Both the position numbers and the translations under genes were made by a program. Below the pieces are notes generated by a model, which made no database searches, was not told the DNA's origin, and was given only the letters and a program-made list of their open reading frames with translations. This document shows, piece by piece, positions 8,480 through 17,801 of a DNA stretch of 64,000 nt. The stretch is from Synechococcus sp. JA-2-3B'a(2-13) (GTDB lineage: Bacteria; Cyanobacteriota; Cyanobacteriia; Thermostichales; Thermostichaceae), in NCBI RefSeq assembly GCF_000013225.1, contig NC_007776.1:2362501-2426500 (forward strand). Direction: 5' to 3'. Position 1 is the first letter of the stretch, and each line of letters starts with the position of its first letter.

Positions 8480-8653
8480 ATTCGCTATTCCATCTCGACT
8501 GTTAAAACCATCAAGGCTGCTAGCCAAACAAAAGATCTACAAAGTCCAGTAGCCAGAAACCAACCGGCAAAGTGCGGTTGAACCATGCAATTGTGAACAG
8601 TGCAATTGCCATTGGAAAATGCGGCCCAAAGGATCCGAGCCGATCTGGATAGA

Positions 8654-8677
8654 GGAGAGGGGACAATACCCCTCTCC
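8654..8677 (-). terminator. Hairpin after the IsiA-PsaL gene
   Basis: GGAGAGGGG and CCCCTCTCC form a perfect nine-base stem around a six-base loop, 40 bases past the stop of the IsiA-PsaL gene. No long T-run follows on the minus strand. It may be a weak terminator or an RNA-stability hairpin inside the isi transcript. Confidence 0.5.
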
Positions 8678-8716
8678 TTTCTGCAGATCCCCGAACCAGG
8701 GAGCCTCAAACCTCAT

Positions 8717-10297
8717 TCACAGCCCAGGCAAAATCTGGGCCAACACGTCCGCACTGTTCAGGAGCATGTAGGCAAACAGGGCACCGCCAACGCCGCCCAC
8801 CAGAAACCCTCCCGCCAACTGGCTCCAGCCGGCACGGGTGCGCAAGTTTTCGGGCAAGTCCTCCGATCCTGCCGGTACTCGCACCGGCTGAGGGGATCCC
8901 TGCGATTCGGCCATCAGTTGCACGCCCGGCGTCGGATAGGCCACCTCGCCGTAGGGGGTATTGACCACTGCCACCAGCCGCGAGCGAGGAAAGGACACCC
9001 GTCCGTAAATGGAGAGACAAACCGTCAGGATCAGCACCAGGCCGATGGTCGCCAGCGTCCCTGCCGTCAGGGCCTGCTCCGAATTCCGCAGCGGACTCAA
9101 CTTGTAAAACGGCCCCACCAGGAAGTACCCATGAGCCATGCCGATCTCCAAGCCGCGCAAAAAAGGAGAGAGGCCCTCCCGGTAGATGGGCAGGTTTTGC
9201 AGCAGCAGCAGGGTGAGATCGCCCCGGTTTACCGGCGTGTCCAAGTTGCCCACCTGCGGATCTGTGGCTCGCACCCAGCCCCCGTGCTGGAAGTCAAAGC
9301 CGCTGGCCGCCGCCCGCGCCCGGATGGCATGCCAGATGTGCCCCGCCAAAAACAGGATCCCCAAGACAAAGTGGGCTGTAGCCAACCAGGTACGGCTGCT
9401 CACCACACCCATCTCGTCGGCAGCCAGCCCCAGCGGCCCGTAGAAAGCCACCGGATAGGCGATCTCGTTGACGCTGACAAAATAGGCCGCCAAGATGCCC
9501 ATGTAGGCCAGGGCCCCCAGGCTGTAGGAGAGGTAGGCTTCGCCCGAGTAGATCAGCACCTGCTTGGCCCAGGCAAAGGGCCGTGTGGCTATGTGCCACC
9601 ATCCCCCCAGCACACAGAGCAGGCCGACATAGATGTGCCCTCCCACCAGATCTTCCAGATTGTTCACGGCGGCCATGCCCTGCTGACCCATGAGCGGCGT
9701 CAGGTAGGCAAAGATCCGCAGCGGATTGAGGGTGGGATCCGCAACGATCCGCACGCGGCCCAGGTTGGCATCGTACAGCCCTCCCCAAAAGAGAGCCTTG
9801 GCCACCAGCAGCCATGCACCCAGCCCCAGCAGCAGCAGGTGGATGCCGAGGATGGTGGTCATCTTGTCGTCATCTTCCCAGTCGTAGCCGAAAAACTCGG
9901 CAAAGGTTTTCCCCTTGCTCAGCACCTCTGGTCCCAAAAGGGCATGGAAGATCCCTCCTGCCCCCAGCACTGCCGAGGCAATTAGGTGCAGAACGCCCAC
10001 GACAAAAAAGGGATAGGGATCCGTAACCACCCCTTCTGCGTTGACGCCGATGCCCAAGCTGGCCAGATGGGGCAACAAAATCAGCCCCTGGCTGTACATA
10101 GGTTGATTTGGATCCCAGTGGGCCACCTCGAACAAGGTCATGCCGCCGGCCCACAGCATGATCAGCCCCGCATGGGCCACGTGGGCCCCCAGCAGCTTTC
10201 CGGATAGGTTGAGCAAACGAGCATTCCCTGCCAACCAACTGACCTGAGGGGATCCCTCAGCAGAAGTAGGCGATGAAGATAGAACTGCGCCGGTCAT
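8717..10297 (-). CDS. IsiA/CP43-type chlorophyll-binding protein fused to a PsaL-like domain
   Basis: 526 residues from an ATG preceded by GGGAG. Residues 1-345 are a six-helix CP43'/IsiA antenna, parallel to the isiA product along its length ([59 protein letters not shown]). It lacks the large lumenal loop of true CP43. From about residue 355 it continues as a PsaL-like domain ([20 protein letters not shown] then [17 protein letters not shown], with two further helices), ending near residue 526. PsaL is the photosystem I subunit at the trimer interface, so the fusion could dock a light-harvesting antenna at that site. It lies 47 bases after isiB, in the isi cluster, and iron-stress control is likely. 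Confidence 0.95.
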   Translation of the reverse strand: MTGAVLSSSPTSAEGSPQVSWLAGNARLLNLSGKLLGAHVAHAGLIMLWAGGMTLFEVAHWDPNQPMYSQGLILLPHLASLGIGVNAEGVVTDPYPFFVVGVLHLIASAVLGAGGIFHALLGPEVLSKGKTFAEFFGYDWEDDDKMTTILGIHLLLLGLGAWLLVAKALFWGGLYDANLGRVRIVADPTLNPLRIFAYLTPLMGQQGMAAVNNLEDLVGGHIYVGLLCVLGGWWHIATRPFAWAKQVLIYSGEAYLSYSLGALAYMGILAAYFVSVNEIAYPVAFYGPLGLAADEMGVVSSRTWLATAHFVLGILFLAGHIWHAIRARAAASGFDFQHGGWVRATDPQVGNLDTPVNRGDLTLLLLQNLPIYREGLSPFLRGLEIGMAHGYFLVGPFYKLSPLRNSEQALTAGTLATIGLVLILTVCLSIYGRVSFPRSRLVAVVNTPYGEVAYPTPGVQLMAESQGSPQPVRVPAGSEDLPENLRTRAGWSQLAGGFLVGGVGGALFAYMLLNSADVLAQILPGL

Positions 10298-10344
10298 GAC
10301 AAACTCCCACAGTATCAATGACAAGTTAAGAAGCCGGGTTTGAA

Positions 10345-10854
10345 TTACAGATTGAAGAGCGTTTTTAGTTTAGCCGTCCACTCTTTAATTCGTTTTTCCG
10401 TCAGCTCTGGTTGGTTATCTTCGTCCAGAGCAAGGCCGACAAACTCACCGTCAACCACTCCCTTAGACTCGTTGAACTCGTAGCCTTCTGTAGGCCAGGA
10501 GCCGACATTTTTGCCGGCACGCTCGGCAATTTTTTTGGCCAGGATCCCCATGGCATCTTGAAAGTTGTCGGGATAGCCCAACTGATCCCCAACTCCAAAG
10601 TAGGCTACCGTCTTACCGGAAAAATCGATCTCATCCAAATTTGGGAAAAAACCATCCCAATCAGCCTGAAGCTCCCCAATATTCCAAGTTGGACAGCCGA
10701 TGATTAAGTAGTCGTACTTCTCAAAGTCCTCAATGCTGGCCTCGGCAATGTCAATTAAATCTACATTGTCTTCGCCCAGCTCTTTTTGAATCATCTCGGC
10801 AGCTCTTTCGGTATTTCCGGTTTGAGTGCCGAAAAATAGACCTATTTTTGCCAT
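10345..10854 (-). CDS. isiB: Flavodoxin IsiB
   Basis: 169 residues, the usual long-chain flavodoxin length. The FMN phosphate loop is GTQTGNTE (residues 9-16), and the flavin-contacting loops are [14 protein letters not shown] and [14 protein letters not shown]. Flavodoxin replaces ferredoxin as electron carrier when iron is short. It lies 73 bases after isiA and 47 bases before the IsiA-PsaL gene, all on the minus strand, as in the classic isiAB operon. Confidence 0.97.
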   Translation of the reverse strand: MAKIGLFFGTQTGNTERAAEMIQKELGEDNVDLIDIAEASIEDFEKYDYLIIGCPTWNIGELQADWDGFFPNLDEIDFSGKTVAYFGVGDQLGYPDNFQDAMGILAKKIAERAGKNVGSWPTEGYEFNESKGVVDGEFVGLALDEDNQPELTEKRIKEWTAKLKTLFNL

Positions 10855-10927
10855 TGCTCCTACCTCGAAACTGCAAGTGCGAAGCTCAAAATCAGATGGC
10901 TAGATAGTCAATGCCTTCAGCGTGCCG

Positions 10928-11962
10928 TTAGGCCTGCTGTGCAGCGAGCTCTACTCTGCCGGTACGGAAATTGAATCCTCGGGCTTTCAGGGCATGGAAA
11001 AGGTGGCCCTGAAGGAAGAAAAAGGCCAGCCAAAAGTGGGCATTGGCCAGCCAAACCCTAGACGTGAGAGCCTCTCCTTGCTCAAAAAAGGGATAGCGAT
11101 CCAAGCCCACCTGCAGCAGCGGCCCATAGAAAACTTCGGGATAGACCACTGGGTTAACGGCAACGAAATAGGCGGCAATAAATCCCATCAAGGCCAAAGC
11201 TCCCAAGCTGTAGGAAAGATAAGCTTCCCCAGACCAGATAAAAATCCGTTCTGCCCAGGCAAAAGGCTTGGTCGCGATATGCCAAACCCCACCTGACACC
11301 AGGAGCAAGCCCAGCCAGAGGTGGCCGCCCACCACGTCTTCTAAAGTGTCCACCCCGGCGATCCAGTGGCGCCCTTCTATGCCCAACAGGTGGCCAAAGG
11401 GGTTCCAGTTGGGAGACACCAGGCGCACCTCTCCTGCCACCGGGTCGAACAAGCCGCCAAACACCACTGCCTTGAGCACCAAAAGCCAGGCTCCCAATCC
11501 CAGCAGCACCAGGTGGATCCCTAGGATGGTGGTCATCTTGTTTTTGTCTTGCCAGTCGTAGCTAAACAGGGGAAAGGCTTTGGGATCCAGCACCGCCGGC
11601 CCGCGCAGGGCATGAAAAATGCCGCCAAACCCCAAAAAGGCAGAGCTGATGAGGTGGATCGCTCCCACCGCAAAGTAGATATCCGTATCCAGGACTTCCC
11701 CGCCGGATCCCACCCCCAGCCCCAAGCTGGCCAGGTGGGGCAAGAGAATCAGCCCCTGCTCATACATCGGTCGGCTGGGGTCAAACTTGGCCAACTCGAT
11801 CAGGGTCATCGCCCCTGCCCAGAGAACGATCAGCCCGGCATGGGCCACATGCGCCCCCAGCAGCCGGCCAGAAAGATCGGTCAAACGGGCGTTGCCCGCC
11901 CACCACGGGATCTGTTGTTGCGAGCTAGATCCCCCTTCTTGCTTGAGTGTCGTCGCTGTCAT
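10928..11962 (-). CDS. isiA: IsiA (CP43'), iron-stress chlorophyll-binding protein
   Basis: 344 residues from the ATG preceded by AGAGGAGCGGAG; an ATG nine codons upstream has no such site. Six membrane helices with conserved histidines for chlorophyll are visible ([64 protein letters not shown]). The protein is of standard IsiA size, without the CP43 lumenal loop. IsiA forms antenna rings around photosystem I and quenches energy under iron starvation. It is the first gene of the cluster, with its own promoter and inverted repeat upstream (12073-12136). Confidence 0.97.
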   Translation of the reverse strand: MTATTLKQEGGSSSQQQIPWWAGNARLTDLSGRLLGAHVAHAGLIVLWAGAMTLIELAKFDPSRPMYEQGLILLPHLASLGLGVGSGGEVLDTDIYFAVGAIHLISSAFLGFGGIFHALRGPAVLDPKAFPLFSYDWQDKNKMTTILGIHLVLLGLGAWLLVLKAVVFGGLFDPVAGEVRLVSPNWNPFGHLLGIEGRHWIAGVDTLEDVVGGHLWLGLLLVSGGVWHIATKPFAWAERIFIWSGEAYLSYSLGALALMGFIAAYFVAVNPVVYPEVFYGPLLQVGLDRYPFFEQGEALTSRVWLANAHFWLAFFFLQGHLFHALKARGFNFRTGRVELAAQQA

Positions 11963-12072
11963 CTCCGCTCCTCTTGCGTTTCTAAACAAGCTTTTCTAGG
12001 AAAAGGCCAGAGACCTTGCCCCAGGCCCGCCTCTGGCCGCACGGACACATCCTTTCGAGACACGTAACCAAC

Positions 12073-12093
12073 TGTTGAGAGTAAATCTCAACA
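12073..12093. promoter_or_regulatory. Inverted-repeat operator candidate (Fur-type) of the isi operon
   Basis: A perfect inverted repeat, TGTTGAGA, five bases, TCTCAACA. It lies just downstream of the predicted isi start site, where a bound repressor would block transcription. isiA is a well-known Fur target in cyanobacteria, and a Fur gene is in the window. A near-identical repeat with a four-base spacer is at 37957-37976. Assignment to Fur is an inference. Confidence 0.6.
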
Positions 12094-12107
12094 GCGAGCT
12101 GTGACCT

Positions 12108-12136
12108 ACTCTAGGCTTCTTGCAAACAAATATCAA
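12108..12136 (-). promoter_or_regulatory. isi operon promoter
   Basis: On the minus strand TTGATA (-35, 12131-12136), a 17-base spacer and TAGAGT (-10, 12108-12113) match sigma70-type spacing. The predicted start site is near 12101, about eight bases before the inverted repeat. Confidence 0.6.
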
Positions 12137-12352
12137 TGTCTTTAGAGTTAAGTTTTGTTAAGAGTCGGACTTGTATCCGCCCATAGCCCCACCTGGGGAA
12201 GCTGCAGATGGAAGCTGGCCCGCAGAGGGACGAGCCGGGCGATCCGGTGGCAGCCGGTGATAAAAATCTCTCCCTTCTTAAGATTGAGTCGCAATAGCTG
12301 GATTACAATCAAGCCAAAGTTGGCCAAGTCGAGGGCAAAGGAGTCGGAGGAG

Positions 12353-13585
12353 ATGTCGAGGTATCTGAAGCTGTGGACGGGGATAGGGCTTTATGTTCTG
12401 GTCAGCGGGGCCGCTTGCGGGGAAACCCAAAAGGATCCCTCGGCTGCGGGCGGCGGGGATCCACCGGCCCTGAGCCAGGCTTCGCCTCAGCAGGCAGCTC
12501 AAATGAACCCGGAGTGTCGGCCTATCCCGGTGGATGGCGGCGGCGAGGGTGGGGAAGAAGGGGCAGGCTCTCGCCGGCCAGCCGTTGTGCTCTCTCCTGA
12601 GCAGCGGTTTCAGGATCGGCAGATTTTGCTCGACTTTGCCGATCAGGTGGTGATCCCTGCCTATGAGCAGTTGGTCGCCGATACCCAGGCCCTGTCTCAG
12701 GCCATCCAGGCCTTCGTGCAAGATCCCAATGCCCAGACTTTGCAAGCGGCTCGCCAGGCTTGGTCTGTTGCCCGCATCACTTGGGAGGAGAGCGAGGCTT
12801 TTGCCTTTGGGCCGGCGGCTTATTTGGGGCTGGATGCGGATTTGGACGAATGGCCCCTGAACGAGGTGGAGGTGCTGGAAGTTCTCAACAGCGGCGATCC
12901 CCTCACTCCAGAGACCGTGGCCGAGTTGGAAAGCGGGCAAAAGGGATTTCATGCCGTGGCCTTCTTGCTCTTTGGCGTGGATAACAACAAGTCTTTGCAA
13001 GACTTTACCGAGCGGGATCGGGAGTACTTGGCTGCCCTTGGCCCAGTTTTGGCGGATACGGCGGCAAAGCTGCTCAAAAGCTGGACAGAGGGAGTGCAAG
13101 GGCTGCCTGCTTTTCGCGAAGAATGGGTAAAAGCCGGCGAGGGCAGCAAGAGTTATCTCACGCTGCAAGCTGCTGCTGAAGAAATAGCCCAAGGTATTCT
13201 CGGCATGTTGGACGAGCTGGGCAAGGTCAAAATTGGCGAAGCCTTCGCCCAGCAAAATCCTTTTCTGCTGGAAAGTCGCTTTGCCCACCATTCGCTGCCG
13301 GAGTTCCAGGCCAATGTGCGCAGCGTTCAGTATGCTTACTTGGGCGGATTTAGAGATAGAAAAGGTCGTGGCCTGAGCCAATTTGTCCGGGACATCAATC
13401 CCAATTTGGATAGTCAAATTCAGTCGGAGTTACAAGCAGCGGCGGCGGCTCTCCAGGGGATCCCTGCCCCTATCGAAAAAAGCCTTTGCGATGCCAATGC
13501 CCGTGGATCTATTACTGCCGCTATGGAAAAAATTGAAGACGCTTTCGACAGCTTTGCTCAGGAAGTTGTGCCGCTCCTGCAGTAG
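12353..13585 (+). CDS. Imelysin-like (IrpA/M75-type) iron-related lipoprotein
   Basis: 410 residues from the ATG directly after a strong GGAGGAG site; the longer open frame upstream is non-coding. A signal peptide ends in a lipobox-like VSGAAC (Cys near residue 20), then a low-complexity linker, then a two-part imelysin fold (FADQVVIPAYEQLVADTQAL; ARITWEESEAFAFGPAAYLG). The family's GxHxxE motif reads GFHAVAFLLFG here, so the Glu is replaced by Ala. Imelysins are periplasmic or surface proteins tied to iron uptake. It stands divergent from the isi operon and 45 bases before the di-heme gene, so the two plus-strand genes probably form an iron-regulated operon. Confidence 0.85.
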   Translation: MSRYLKLWTGIGLYVLVSGAACGETQKDPSAAGGGDPPALSQASPQQAAQMNPECRPIPVDGGGEGGEEGAGSRRPAVVLSPEQRFQDRQILLDFADQVVIPAYEQLVADTQALSQAIQAFVQDPNAQTLQAARQAWSVARITWEESEAFAFGPAAYLGLDADLDEWPLNEVEVLEVLNSGDPLTPETVAELESGQKGFHAVAFLLFGVDNNKSLQDFTERDREYLAALGPVLADTAAKLLKSWTEGVQGLPAFREEWVKAGEGSKSYLTLQAAAEEIAQGILGMLDELGKVKIGEAFAQQNPFLLESRFAHHSLPEFQANVRSVQYAYLGGFRDRKGRGLSQFVRDINPNLDSQIQSELQAAAAALQGIPAPIEKSLCDANARGSITAAMEKIEDAFDSFAQEVVPLLQ

Positions 13586-13630
13586 TAAGAAAGTCCCAAA
13601 AGAGCTGAGTTGCCGATATTTTGATAGCCG

Positions 13631-15004
13631 ATGCGTCGTCTTCTCCAGATTTTCATGCTGGGATTGGCCTCTCTTTGGGCGGCGAGCTTTCTGGCTTTCC
13701 CCGCTGCCCCAGAGGGATCCCAGCCATTGCCCCCTCGAGCGGGTGGCGAAACAACCCTTTGGAACCGCACCTCAACAGCCTACGAGCAGCCGGCTCCCAA
13801 CTTGGATCCCCGCTGGGCCAGGTTGCATGCCCTGGGGGACATCGCCTTTGAGGCTCGCTTCGTCACCGCTCCGGCGCCTGTTAACCCCGGCCTTGGGCCT
13901 CTGTTCAACAACAACTCCTGCGCCGGTTGTCATGTTAAAAACGGCCGAGGTTTTCCTGACAAGGGGCAGCGGGTCGTCAGAGTCAGCCAGGTTGGATCCC
14001 TGGATAGAAGCGGGGATCCCCAGCCTTTTGGATGGGAGGCCATTGCTCCTCATAGCAACACTCCCCCTGTGGCCGGCATCGGCACGCAGGTTCAAGAAAA
14101 GGCCGTTCGGGGCTATCGGCCAGAGGCCAAGGTGGAGTTGCACTGGGTAGAGCAGACCAGAGAGTACGCCGACGGAACTCCCTACAGGCTGCGTTCTCCT
14201 GTTGTAAAGCTGTTAACTCTGGAGGGATCGCCCATCGATCCTGTCCTCATCTCCCTGCGGATCCCCCAGCCGGTGTTTGGAGCGGGCCTACTGGAGGCCG
14301 TTCCCGCTTCTAGGATCCTGGCAGCAGCCGATCCTGACGACGCCGATGGGGATGGCATCTCTGGCCGCCCCAACTTGGTTTGGGATCAAGAGCAGCAGCG
14401 TCTGGTGCTGGGACGGTTTGGTTGGAAAGCCAATACCCCCAACCTCAGGCAACAAACTGCGGCCGCCTACGCCAACGACATGGGTGTCACGAATCCTCTT
14501 TTTCCGGCCGCGGATGGCAGCCAAGATATCGACGAGGCCACTCTCCAAGCGACAACCGTTTACGTGCAAACCCTGGCCGTGCCTGGCCGCGCCCTTTGGC
14601 AGGATCCCCAAGTTCAGCGAGGGGAAAAGCTCTTCGTCCAAGCCCAATGCGCCAAGTGTCACCGACCAGAGCTACAAACCGGCATTCATGAGATCCCTGC
14701 CCTGGCCAACCAAGTCATCCACCCCTACACCGATTTGCTGTTGCATGACATGGGCGAAGGACTAGCAGATGGCCGCGCTGACTTCGAGGCCACGGGCCGA
14801 GAATGGCGCACCCCCCCTTTGTGGGGCATCGGCTTGTCGCAGACAGTTCTGCCCTCCTCCGGCTATTTGCACGATGGCCGCGCCCGCAGCCTCGAGGAGG
14901 CCATTCTCTGGCATGGGGGAGAAGCTGAACGCTCCCGCGAGATCTTTAAAAATATGGCTGCTGAAGACAGAGAAGCCCTGCTCTATTTTCTTCGATCCCT
15001 CTAG
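13631..15004 (+). CDS. Di-heme c-type oxidoreductase (DUF1111 family)
   Basis: 457 residues. An N-terminal signal sequence (LLQIFMLGLASLWAASFLAF) leads to a periplasmic protein with two c-heme motifs: CAGCH (97-101) and CAKCH (340-344). The family signatures LGPLFNNNSCAGCHVKNGRG, ADPDDADGDGISGRPN and DLLLHDMGEGLADGR are present. The family is often annotated as thiol oxidoreductase, but the true substrate is unsettled. Pairing with imelysin-type proteins is common, which suggests electron transfer during metal oxidation or uptake. Its stop overlaps the end of the convergent hydroxylase gene by four bases. Confidence 0.9.
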   Translation: MRRLLQIFMLGLASLWAASFLAFPAAPEGSQPLPPRAGGETTLWNRTSTAYEQPAPNLDPRWARLHALGDIAFEARFVTAPAPVNPGLGPLFNNNSCAGCHVKNGRGFPDKGQRVVRVSQVGSLDRSGDPQPFGWEAIAPHSNTPPVAGIGTQVQEKAVRGYRPEAKVELHWVEQTREYADGTPYRLRSPVVKLLTLEGSPIDPVLISLRIPQPVFGAGLLEAVPASRILAAADPDDADGDGISGRPNLVWDQEQQRLVLGRFGWKANTPNLRQQTAAAYANDMGVTNPLFPAADGSQDIDEATLQATTVYVQTLAVPGRALWQDPQVQRGEKLFVQAQCAKCHRPELQTGIHEIPALANQVIHPYTDLLLHDMGEGLADGRADFEATGREWRTPPLWGIGLSQTVLPSSGYLHDGRARSLEEAILWHGGEAERSREIFKNMAAEDREALLYFLRSL

Positions 15005-15681
15005 AGCTCTGCCCATTTCCGCAGCAGGTTCGCGTAAACTTTGGAGATCAAATCAAAGTGGCGTGTCTTGCCCGATTCCTGAAACATCTGCTGCCGCACA
15101 GTCTGTAAATCAAAGAGGATCTCGCGTTCTTGCGGATCCCTAATTAGGCTTTGAACCCAACTGACGGCAGCATAGCGGATCCCACGGGTTACAGGCTCAA
15201 CTCGGTGCAAGGTGGAAGCAGGATAGAGGATCAAAGCACCCGCCGGCAGCTTGTAGGCTTGCTCCCCCTCGCTACTCTCGATCTTCAGCTCACCGCCATC
15301 ATAGTCTTCAGGGGCACTTAGAAATAGCGTAAAGGAAATATCCGTGCGCATCAGCTGATGCCGATCGAGCATCAGCGCATCGTCGGTATGAGTGCCATAG
15401 GACATTCCCGCTTCGTAGCAGCTAATTAAAATGGAATGAATGAGCTTGGGCCGGGCAGCCATCTGGAACAACAAATTACGCTCTAGAGCTGCCAAGATAA
15501 TCTCCTCTATCTTCCGTTGCTGAAGGGATCCCTTTGGCATTTGCCTATTGTTTTTGACAAGCCTGGCATTCCAGCCTGCCGTCAGAGCACCATCCACAAA
15601 TTCAGCATCGGCTATGAGGGACAGAATCTGTTGCAATTCTGCTAAACTAAGAACATCGCCAATACACAAGATCATTATCAA
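15001..15681 (-). CDS. PKHD-type Fe(II)/2-oxoglutarate hydroxylase (PiuC/YbiX family)
   Basis: 226 residues, the normal length. The iron-binding facial triad is visible as H98 and D100 (YGTHTDDA) and H159 (STLHRV), with R169 for 2-oxoglutarate. Further family features are ISFTLFLSAPEDYDGGEL and LILYPASTLHRVEPVTRG. PiuC-type proteins are commonly found with siderophore receptors and are iron-regulated; their substrate is not settled. It converges on the di-heme gene with a four-base overlap. Confidence 0.93.
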   Translation of the reverse strand: MIMILCIGDVLSLAELQQILSLIADAEFVDGALTAGWNARLVKNNRQMPKGSLQQRKIEEIILAALERNLLFQMAARPKLIHSILISCYEAGMSYGTHTDDALMLDRHQLMRTDISFTLFLSAPEDYDGGELKIESSEGEQAYKLPAGALILYPASTLHRVEPVTRGIRYAAVSWVQSLIRDPQEREILFDLQTVRQQMFQESGKTRHFDLISKVYANLLRKWAEL

Positions 15682-15808
15682 CCTCTAAAAAGCAAAATAC
15701 ATGACACCTTCTACACTAGCAAAACAAGCCTTATGAAAATCATGCCTACTTCGAGCATCCCTCGGAAACCTTAAGCATCTAGCAGAGAAAGTAGAGATCT
15801 TTTGCCCT

Positions 15809-16696
15809 ATGCAGCCACCTTCTGGTATTCGACAAAAAGAGCTCTGCGAGCTATTGGGCTTAGACTACAAGGCTGTTGCCACCGAGGCAAAGCGTCTGGG
15901 CTTGAGCACACATGCCTATCTGCAACAGAAAACAGGTTGGATCCTGAAGGATGAACTCTATTATCCGCCCGGCACTACCTTTGACAAGTCAGCAGATGGC
16001 GAGTCAGTAGGATCGTCCCCTACCCCCTCAGAGGATTTGTCCTCTAGCAGCAAAATCAATTCCAGAAAAAGGAAAGACATCCTCTCACTGCTGTTGTTGC
16101 TTGTTGTCCTGTTAGCTGCCATCTTGCTGGCCCGTCGCTTAGATCCAGAGGCAACTCGAGAATTTATAGCAAAACTAGGCCCCTGGGCACCCCTTGCCCT
16201 GATTGGATTACGCTCCCTGAGTATTATTATTCCTGCCATACCCAGCACCCTTTACTCCATCTTGGCAGGAGCCCTCTTTGGATTTGGATCGGGAATCCTT
16301 TACATTGCAATTGCTGATTTTATCTCTTGTACACTTAACTTCTACCTAGCCAGAAAGTTTGGTAGAGACCTAGTACAGCGAGTAGTTGGGCGACAATGGA
16401 TGTACAAAGTCGATGCCCTTTCAGCTAACTATCTGGAAAACAATATTTTTCTTACAGCTGGTTTTTTAATGACGGGCCTATTCGACTTTGTCGCCTACGC
16501 CGCCGGCCTAACCCAAATAAAATGGCAGAACTTTCTTCTCGCCCTAGCTTTGGGCATTGCCGTCTCTACACCCCCAGTAGTGGCTCTGGGGGCAGGGATC
16601 CTAGAGCAGGGAAGGTGGCTGCTGGGCTTTGCTTTGCTGGGAATGTTTGCTTTGGCGATGTTAAGCGGCTGGCTGAGTAAAAGGCGGCGTTCTTAA
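15809..16696 (+). CDS. VTT-domain (TVP38/TMEM64, DedA-like) membrane protein
   Basis: 295 residues. Residues 1-55 form a small soluble region with a helix-turn-helix look (IRQKELCELLGLDYKAVATE). A charged Ser-rich linker follows, then a helix (about 91-107). The VTT domain has IPAIPSTLYSILAGALFGFG and NFYLARKFGRDLVQRVVGRQ, with further helices to the C-terminus. VTT proteins are linked to lipid scrambling or transport; the role here is unknown. Its stop overlaps the end of the convergent cupin gene by four bases. Confidence 0.85.
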   Translation: MQPPSGIRQKELCELLGLDYKAVATEAKRLGLSTHAYLQQKTGWILKDELYYPPGTTFDKSADGESVGSSPTPSEDLSSSSKINSRKRKDILSLLLLLVVLLAAILLARRLDPEATREFIAKLGPWAPLALIGLRSLSIIIPAIPSTLYSILAGALFGFGSGILYIAIADFISCTLNFYLARKFGRDLVQRVVGRQWMYKVDALSANYLENNIFLTAGFLMTGLFDFVAYAAGLTQIKWQNFLLALALGIAVSTPPVVALGAGILEQGRWLLGFALLGMFALAMLSGWLSKRRRS

Positions 16697-17025
16697 CTTG
16701 CCTTTGATAAAGTCAGAACAAAAGCAAGGTCAGCAGTGGCTTCTAACTCATGGGGAACATTTGCCGAAATTAAGACAAATATGCCCGGAGATAGAGAGAT
16801 CTTCTCACCTGCAAGGGTTAAGACTCCAGTTCCTTCAATGACGTGGAGAGTAGCGTCCCTTGTGGAGGTATGCTCGGAAATACTTGTGCCTCCCGCCATA
16901 CAGAAAAGAGTATGTTGGCAGACTTCACTTTTCCAAATGATCTTGCTGAGAACTCCTTCCACAGAATAAGCAATGTGATCTTTGAGCTGCAAAAAAGGTG
17001 ACTCAGGGGAGACAAGAGACATCAT
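16693..17025 (-). CDS. Small cupin-domain protein
   Basis: 110 residues forming one cupin barrel (TSISEHTSTRDATLHVIEGT, GVLTLAGEKISLSPGIFVLI, then SANVPHELEA). The metal-site histidines (H52, H60 region, and H96 in VPHE) are partly present. Its ATG overlaps the stop of the upstream methyltransferase gene (TAATG), so the two are translationally coupled. No substrate can be named. Confidence 0.8.
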   Translation of the reverse strand: MMSLVSPESPFLQLKDHIAYSVEGVLSKIIWKSEVCQHTLFCMAGGTSISEHTSTRDATLHVIEGTGVLTLAGEKISLSPGIFVLISANVPHELEATADLAFVLTLSKAS

Positions 17026-17801
17026 TAAGCCTCCTTCTTGGCAATCAGTATGATGTAGCCTAGGTTATTTCGATATCGGCTAAAGATTTGCTTCATAGAT
17101 AAGATCCGCTGCCGGATTACAGGACGTGTAAGCACATTCCACACCATAGTTAAGAGCGTCGGCAATCCTTCCTCTGTAGCAATAGCAACGGGATTGAGCA
17201 AAGTTAAGGGGCCGGTGGCATACTGGACAACCGTAAGATTTGCTTGCTGAACAGTTGCAAGCCAGCTGTCAGTAGATAAAGGATTGGCATTGACATGGAT
17301 TACGGAGGATAACTCCTTGCGGATAGCGTCGCTGTTGGATCCCTCAACTCGCAGCTCATGGCTGAGGAACTTACCCCCTGGCTTGAGGCAATTGTAAATC
17401 CCTGACAAAATCTTAGATTTTCCTGCATCGGACTGCATTGTTAAAATAGCTTCCGCCAAGACATAGTCAAATTTCTGATCGATTTGATCTAGGTGAAAGA
17501 TATCGCCCTCGAGGATCTCAACTTGGCCGGCTAGCCCTGCTGCAGAAACATTAGCGCGAGTGCGAGCAATGTTATCTGGATTTTTCTCAATGCCGGTAAC
17601 ATGTATGCCATAGCGCTTTGCCAATCGAATAGCCGTGTAGCCAAGGCCTGAGGCAAGTTCCAGCACAGTTTCTCCTCGACGGAACTCGGCAAACTTGAAG
17701 AGCCGTTCGGTAGCGCCAAAGCCCCCCGGTCGAAGTGCCTTTTTACCTGCCGCAGCCAGTACCTGGTGTCCAGGTGCATTTTTTAAGTCCAGCTTAGACA
17801 T
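17025..17801 (-). CDS. SAM-dependent methyltransferase
   Basis: 258 residues from an ATG with GGAG upstream; an in-frame TTG adds four residues. The class I methyltransferase core is clear: ETVLELASGLGYTAIRLAKR (motif I), VTGIEKNPDNIARTRANVSA (motif II acidic residue), then VEILEGDIF and FDYVLAEAILT. The C-terminal part is hydrophobic (VAIATEEGLPTLLTMVWNVL) and may touch membranes or bind a lipid-like substrate. It is coupled to the cupin gene by a one-base overlap. The substrate is not recognisable. Confidence 0.88.
   Translation of the reverse strand: MSKLDLKNAPGHQVLAAAGKKALRPGGFGATERLFKFAEFRRGETVLELASGLGYTAIRLAKRYGIHVTGIEKNPDNIARTRANVSAAGLAGQVEILEGDIFHLDQIDQKFDYVLAEAILTMQSDAGKSKILSGIYNCLKPGGKFLSHELRVEGSNSDAIRKELSSVIHVNANPLSTDSWLATVQQANLTVVQYATGPLTLLNPVAIATEEGLPTLLTMVWNVLTRPVIRQRILSMKQIFSRYRNNLGYIILIAKKEA

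Larger units (their letters stand above)
11963..12352. other. Divergent regulatory interval between isiA and the imelysin gene
   Basis: About 390 bases without a gene. It contains the isi promoter, an inverted-repeat operator candidate and the leader of the imelysin-type lipoprotein gene. An AT-rich patch at 12240-12320 may hold the promoter of that plus-strand gene (a TACAAT occurs near 12303), but no good -35 with normal spacing was found. Confidence 0.6.

Noticed and set aside
12278-13417. 379-codon minus-strand frame opposite the imelysin gene
   Set aside because: The plus strand carries the signal peptide and imelysin pattern, and the minus frame has no family features.
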